NCBI RefSeq assembly: GCF_014203125.1
Contig: NZ_JACHIH010000024.1
Span: 17,804 to 81,803, forward strand
Origin: Rhodopseudomonas rhenobacensis
GTDB lineage: Bacteria > Pseudomonadota > Alphaproteobacteria > Rhizobiales > Xanthobacteraceae
DNA length: 64,000 nucleotides
Direction: 5' to 3'
Below, piece after piece: positions 61,083-64,000 of the stretch. The translations under genes and the position numbers were made by a program. Within the stretch, counting starts at the first letter, position 1; each line of letters begins with the position of its first letter. Below the pieces are notes generated by a model that was given only the letters and a program-made list of their open reading frames with translations, made no database searches and was not told where the DNA came from.

Positions 61083-61382
61083 ATGAGCGCGGTGATCCGG
61101 CAGGTGTCGGTGCAGGGCCGCGTGCAGGGCGTCGGCTACCGCGCCTTCGTCGAATGGGAGGCCGCCGGCCGCGATCTCGAAGGCTGGGTGCGCAACCGCC
61201 GCGACGGCAGCGTCGAGGCGCTGTTCGCCGGTCCCGCTGACGCGGTGGCGGAGATGATCGCGCGCTGCCGCCGCGGGCCGTCATCGGCGCATGTCACGAG
61301 GCTCGACGAGCAGCCGGCCGACGCCGACGCGCTCAATCTGCGCCGGCCGGGCGAGCGCTTCTCGGTGCTGCCGACGCTGTAA
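61083..61382 (+). CDS. Acylphosphatase
   Basis: Protein of 99 residues with the acylphosphatase core [39 protein letters not shown]; the catalytic Arg and Asn lie in GYRAF and VRNR. It hydrolyses carboxyl-phosphate bonds such as acetyl phosphate. The ATG follows the preceding stop directly (taaatg), so translation is likely coupled. Confidence 0.93.
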   Translation: MSAVIRQVSVQGRVQGVGYRAFVEWEAAGRDLEGWVRNRRDGSVEALFAGPADAVAEMIARCRRGPSSAHVTRLDEQPADADALNLRRPGERFSVLPTL

Positions 61383-61399
61383 GTCTGCCGGTCGCGTTC

Positions 61400-62104
61400 T
61401 CAGGCGACCGGCCCGAACGTGTCTTCGAACGCCTGACGTAGCGCCACGTCGACGTCTTCCATCGTCACCGGCAGTCCGAGATCGACCAGGCTGGTGACGC
61501 CGTAGCGCGGATCGGTGACGCCGCACGGCACGATGGACGAAAAATGCGCGAGCTCCGGCTCGACATTGATGGCGATGCCGTGAAACGACACCCAGCGCCG
61601 CAGCCGCACCCCGATCGCCGCGATCTTGTCCTCGAAGCCTGCGCCCTTGTCAGGCCGCGCCACCCAGACCCCGACTCGGTCCTCGCGGCGTTCGCCGCGG
61701 ACGTTGAAATGGGCCAACGTGCCGATGATCCATTGCTCCAGCGCGGCCACATAGGCGCGGACGTCCGGCCGCCGTCGTTTCAGGTCGAGCATCACATAAG
61801 CCACGCGCTGGCCGGGGCCGTGATAGGTGATCTGGCCGCCGCGGCCGCTGGCGAAGATCGGGAAGCGCGGATCGAGCAGGTCGCCGGGCTTGCCGCTGGT
61901 GCCCGAGGTGTAGAGCGGCGGATGCTCCAACAGCCACACCAGCTCCGGCGCCTCGCCTTCGGCGATGGCGGCGGCGCGGGCTTCCATCGCGGCCACGGCG
62001 TCGGGATAGGGGACCAGCGCATCGGACACTTGCCAGTCGACGGCAGGCGCCCCCGGCGGCAGCGCAAGCGGCTGCAGATCAAGGGTTTCGCGATCGTTAA
62101 TCAT
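61400..62104 (-). CDS. lipB: Octanoyltransferase (lipoate biosynthesis)
   Basis: LipB, which moves octanoyl from ACP to lipoyl domains, 234 residues. Key segments: [72 protein letters not shown] (Lys) and [16 protein letters not shown] with the catalytic Cys. The start at 62104 is chosen to give [11 protein letters not shown]; an earlier in-frame start at 62224 lies in the promoter region. Divergent from the FliN-like gene. Confidence 0.93.
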   Translation of the reverse strand: MINDRETLDLQPLALPPGAPAVDWQVSDALVPYPDAVAAMEARAAAIAEGEAPELVWLLEHPPLYTSGTSGKPGDLLDPRFPIFASGRGGQITYHGPGQRVAYVMLDLKRRRPDVRAYVAALEQWIIGTLAHFNVRGERREDRVGVWVARPDKGAGFEDKIAAIGVRLRRWVSFHGIAINVEPELAHFSSIVPCGVTDPRYGVTSLVDLGLPVTMEDVDVALRQAFEDTFGPVA

Positions 62105-62165
62105 TGCTTCACCATAACGTGGTGATGTCGGCCGGCAATCTCGCATGGTGTGAGTTTCATCCGCA

Positions 62166-62408
62166 GTGCCGACACTCGATAAAGTTTCCGTCGATCTGAT
62201 GGTGGTCCTCGGAACCACGTCCATGCCGATTCATCAGGTGCTGCGGCTCAGCCGCGGCGCCATCATCGAGCTGGACGCCACCGAGGCCGACGAGGTCAAG
62301 ATCCTCGCCAACAACATGCCGATCGCCAGCGGCATGGTCCTGGTGGATCGCAACCGCATTGCGGTCGAAGTCAAGCGAATGTTGCCGCGATCCCCGGATC
62401 GAAGGTAA
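62166..62408 (+). CDS. FliN/SpoA-domain protein (flagellar switch-like)
   Basis: Protein of 80 residues that is a single SpoA (FliN C-terminal) domain: [67 protein letters not shown]. FliN is part of the flagellar C-ring. The start is a GTG. No other flagellar gene is adjacent; it is divergent from lipB. With the FliK-like and FlhB-C-like genes at 19-21 kb, this is a third flagellar-type gene outside a flagellar cluster. Confidence 0.85.
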   Translation: MPTLDKVSVDLMVVLGTTSMPIHQVLRLSRGAIIELDATEADEVKILANNMPIASGMVLVDRNRIAVEVKRMLPRSPDRR

Positions 62409-62495
62409 GTCACCGCGGGGCCTTGTCGCATCATCTTTGATTTGTTACATGGGCGCCGTTGCTCCGGTTGGGCGAAAGCCCTGGACCGAAATAAA

Positions 62496-62580
62496 GCGCT
62501 CGTGGCGGAATTGGTAGACGCGCTGCCTTGAGGTGGCAGTGAGTAAAATCGTGGGGGTTCGAGTCCCTCCGAGCGCACCA
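62496..62580 (+). tRNA. tRNA-Leu (anticodon GAG)
   Basis: Complete 85-base tRNA with acceptor gcgctcg/cgagcgc and encoded CCA, D-arm ggcggaattggtagacgc, anticodon stem ctgcc/ggcag with loop ttgaggt (anticodon GAG), a long variable arm (tgagtaaaatcg region) and T-arm with gttcgagtc. The 3' end is repeated at 63759-63796. Confidence 0.95.
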
Positions 62581-62604
62581 CACAGCAATAAATCATTGAT
62601 GCGA
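62565..62604 (+). repeat. att-like direct repeat, left copy (tRNA-Leu 3' end)
   Basis: ccctccgagcgc at the tRNA 3' end, then acca and cacagcaataaatcattgatgcga. The same sequence recurs at 63759-63796 with one 2-base gap. Integrases use such tRNA 3' ends, so this looks like an attachment site. Confidence 0.65.
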
Positions 62605-62868
62605 AGGACGTTTTTCGCGTTTCCAACGCTCCCACATTGTTGCCCGTCGCGACCTATATTCTTCCCATGGCATCTTCCTGTTTCGATCTCTGGTCGTTGC
62701 ATTTTTATTTGAAGTAATCCCCCGCGGAAACGACCATCTCCTCACGAGAGAGCAGTGGCTTAGCCCATCGTAGAAATCGGCGGACTCGTATCTGTTTGAC
62801 GAATGCCCCGCCGCGAGGCGGGCATCAGCGATCTCCTCGCCACAGTGCTCGTTCGCCAACGGGCGCGT
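62605..62868. other. Gap between tRNA-Leu and the VapC-like gene
   Basis: About 260 bases with no convincing gene. A minus-strand frame (62593-62859) ends in WEEYRSRRATMWERWKREKR, a helical basic segment of unknown origin, and overlaps the left att copy. It may be the remains of the integrated element. Confidence 0.35.
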
Positions 62869-63309
62869 CTATCGCGGCGTAGGCAGAGTTGCGAAGGGAT
62901 CGAGGGTGGGCACGCCAAGCGGCTCGAAATGCTTCAGATTGCGCGATAGGACCGTCAATCCGTGCTGCAGCGCCGTCGCGGCGATGATGATGTCGGCGAA
63001 GCCGGGCGCTTGCCCTTTTCCGCGCGCGCGATCGGACAACATTCCCGCCACGCGAGCCGTTGCGGCGTCAAAGGTTAGAACGCGCTCGCCATAGAGATGC
63101 AGCAGGGTGTCAAGCCAGGCGTCGAGGTCGGACGCCTTACGGGTCGCGCCCTCGCGCCGCGCCTTGGCGATGCCGTCCCCGATTTCCGCGACCGTGACCG
63201 CTGAAATATAAAGCTGCTGCGAATGGTGATCCATCCACGCCATCAGTGCGGGTGGCGCGGCTCTCGCCGGCGCTCCGGCCGGGATCACGTTGGTGTCCAC
63301 CAGATACAA
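62869..63309 (-). CDS. VapC-type PIN-domain ribonuclease toxin
   Basis: PIN-domain toxin of about 146 residues. The acidic active site is YLVDTNVI, AVTVAEIGDGIAK, and GFADIIIAATALQHGLTVLSRNLKHFEPLG. It probably cleaves tRNA or rRNA. I set the start at a TTG (63309) that gives MYLVDTN, five bases after the antitoxin stop, since VapC proteins begin just before that motif; the frame is open to 63429 inside the antitoxin gene. The pair is bracketed by the tRNA-Leu repeats. Confidence 0.85.
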   Translation of the reverse strand: MYLVDTNVIPAGAPARAAPPALMAWMDHHSQQLYISAVTVAEIGDGIAKARREGATRKASDLDAWLDTLLHLYGERVLTFDAATARVAGMLSDRARGKGQAPGFADIIIAATALQHGLTVLSRNLKHFEPLGVPTLDPFATLPTPR

Positions 63310-63314
63310 GGCGA

Positions 63315-63557
63315 TTAAAACTCGGTTTGACGCAGCGGCGTCGTATCGCGTGGTGGCAGATCGTCCGGCGAGAGTGGCGCAGCCATCAGCAGGCGGCCGA
63401 ACGAGGGGACCTGCGAAAGCCGCTCCCATTCCTGATAGCTCAGAAGCACGGCCTCGCGTTTGCCGTGTCGGGTGATGATGGCAGGCTCGCCGCCCACGGC
63501 ATCATCGACCAGTGCCGATAGGCCAGACTTCGCATCCCGGAGCTGAATTTCCCGCAT
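63315..63557 (-). CDS. Phd/YefM-type antitoxin of the PIN toxin
   Basis: Antitoxin of 80 residues: MREIQLRDAKSGLSALVDDAVGGEPAIITRHGKREAVLLSYQEWERL, the Phd/YefM N-terminal dimerisation and DNA-binding domain, then a C-terminal toxin-binding tail (LSPDDLPPRDTTPLRQTEF). It is upstream of the PIN toxin in one operon. A perfect palindrome lies 17 bases upstream of the start and should bind it. Confidence 0.9.
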   Translation of the reverse strand: MREIQLRDAKSGLSALVDDAVGGEPAIITRHGKREAVLLSYQEWERLSQVPSFGRLLMAAPLSPDDLPPRDTTPLRQTEF

Positions 63558-63573
63558 CGTGACAACCCAACTG

Positions 63574-63596
63574 TATATGACTACAGTAGTCATATA
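63574..63596. promoter_or_regulatory. Antitoxin operator palindrome
   Basis: tatatgact-acagt-agtcatata, a perfect 9-base inverted repeat with a 5-base centre, 17 bases upstream of the Phd-type antitoxin start. Such sites bind the antitoxin and repress the operon. Confidence 0.7.
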
Positions 63597-63758
63597 GCGG
63601 TCTTGTTGCGAAAATCAAACTGGAGTCACCTCGTTTGGTGCACACGGAGGCGCCTACCTCTAAGAGGATCCAAACTGAAAAGCACCGTTTGGGTTTGACT
63701 GGGAGCTTACCGTTCGCTGCACTCCAATAGGCCATTGAAATCGTAACGAATGCGACCG

Positions 63759-63796
63759 CCCTCCGAGCGCAACACAGCAATAAATCATTGATGCGA
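63759..63796. repeat. att-like direct repeat, right copy
   Basis: ccctccgagcgcaacacagc followed by aataaatcattgatgcga, matching the tRNA-Leu 3' end and its flank except for two missing bases. It lies 1.2 kb from the tRNA and bounds the PIN toxin segment. Without the tRNA body it is a remnant of an integrated element. Confidence 0.65.
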
Positions 63797-63900
63797 TAGC
63801 CGTTTCGCGCGGGGCTTTGACGGACGCTTCGATTGCATCGGTCACCCGGCGATCCTGGGCGCCGCTTCGTGCTGCCGAAAGACGTCTGGTTTGATCGTCC

Positions 63901-64000
63901 CTAGCTGTGGAGCCTCAACAGGTTGTCCCCGAATAGACCGAGTCGGCTGATGGGTGTTTGTGATTTTATGCCGCCGTGGGGGCGATGCCAGTTGTATCTG
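63901..64000 (-). mobile_element. IS481-type transposase, C-terminal end (cut by window edge)
   Basis: Minus-strand codons read YNWHRPHGGIKSQTPISRL then GLFGDNLLRLHS and a stop at 63901. This is the characteristic C-terminus of IS481-family transposases (RPHG...PISRL...DNLLRLHS). The rest lies beyond 64000. It follows the right att copy closely, so the island border is also an insertion hot spot. Confidence 0.8.

Noticed and set aside
62234..62702. Minus-strand frames containing RSEGLEPPRFYSLPPQGSAS and similar
   Set aside because: They are translations of the tRNA-Leu gene region and have no support as genes.

Overview
This window is chromosomal DNA of high GC content from an alphaproteobacterium of the Rhodopseudomonas / Bradyrhizobium group (Nitrobacteraceae), most like Rhodopseudomonas palustris. 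The evidence is the form of the RpoA, S11 and L17 proteins, a Do-type protease, an ATP12-type F1-ATPase assembly factor, a BLUF photoreceptor, a fused indolepyruvate ferredoxin oxidoreductase, an FNR/FixK-type box, and several families of short palindromic intergenic repeats that fit this group. The genus call is recognition, not a database match.

Layout. 0-2.2 kb: end of the ribosomal protein operon (rpsK-rpoA-rplQ) and its terminator. 2.3-13.5 kb: housekeeping and redox genes: SDR, two MDR alcohol dehydrogenases (one divergent from an HxlR regulator with a clear palindromic operator), a DegP-like protease, rarA, an outer-membrane-like protein, yjbQ, an L,D-transpeptidase and a methyltransferase. 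13.6-16.1 kb: a BLUF blue-light sensor, then a lower-GC patch with an unknown gene and a gene fragment cut by a repeat. 16.1-24.4 kb: an RluA-type pseudouridine synthase with a long repetitive tail, ATP12 chaperone, a FliK-like / FlhB-C-like pair, an OXA-type (class D) beta-lactamase and the propionyl-CoA carboxylase beta subunit. 24.5-25.9 kb: a small toxin cluster with HigBA and a free-standing colicin-E3-type RNase overlapping its putative antitoxin. 26-37 kb: regulator/O-methyltransferase pair, hydrolase, small envelope proteins, indolepyruvate ferredoxin oxidoreductase, a MaoC hydratase and a DapA-like aldolase. 37.4-50.3 kb: signalling and a decayed region: a PAS histidine kinase, torD with a deleted torA remnant behind an FNR/FixK-type box, two hairpin mobile-like elements, three tandem chemotaxis receptors sharing an upstream CGTA-N4-TACG motif, and a mosaic of gene fragments ending at a tRNA-Arg. 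50.5-62.4 kb: a diguanylate cyclase, PhzF, EamA exporter, histone-H1-like protein, photolyase, the propionyl-CoA carboxylase alpha subunit, a PEP mutase-family enzyme, acylphosphatase, lipB and a lone FliN-like protein. 62.5-64 kb: tRNA-Leu whose 3' end is repeated about 1.2 kb further on, bracketing a Phd/VapC toxin-antitoxin pair, then the end of an IS481-type transposase running off the window.

How the genes fit together. PccA (58.2 kb) and PccB (22.8 kb) should form one biotin-dependent carboxylase although their genes lie 34 kb apart. The histidine kinase, three receptors, diguanylate cyclase, BLUF protein and flagellar-type proteins give the region a strong sensing and motility content. 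Toxin-antitoxin pairs, a recombinase remnant, tRNA-linked repeats and gene fragments mark at least three places (14.4-15.5, 24.5-25.9 and 48.9-50.3 kb, plus the right end) where DNA has come and gone. There is no CRISPR array, no rRNA and no intact prophage.
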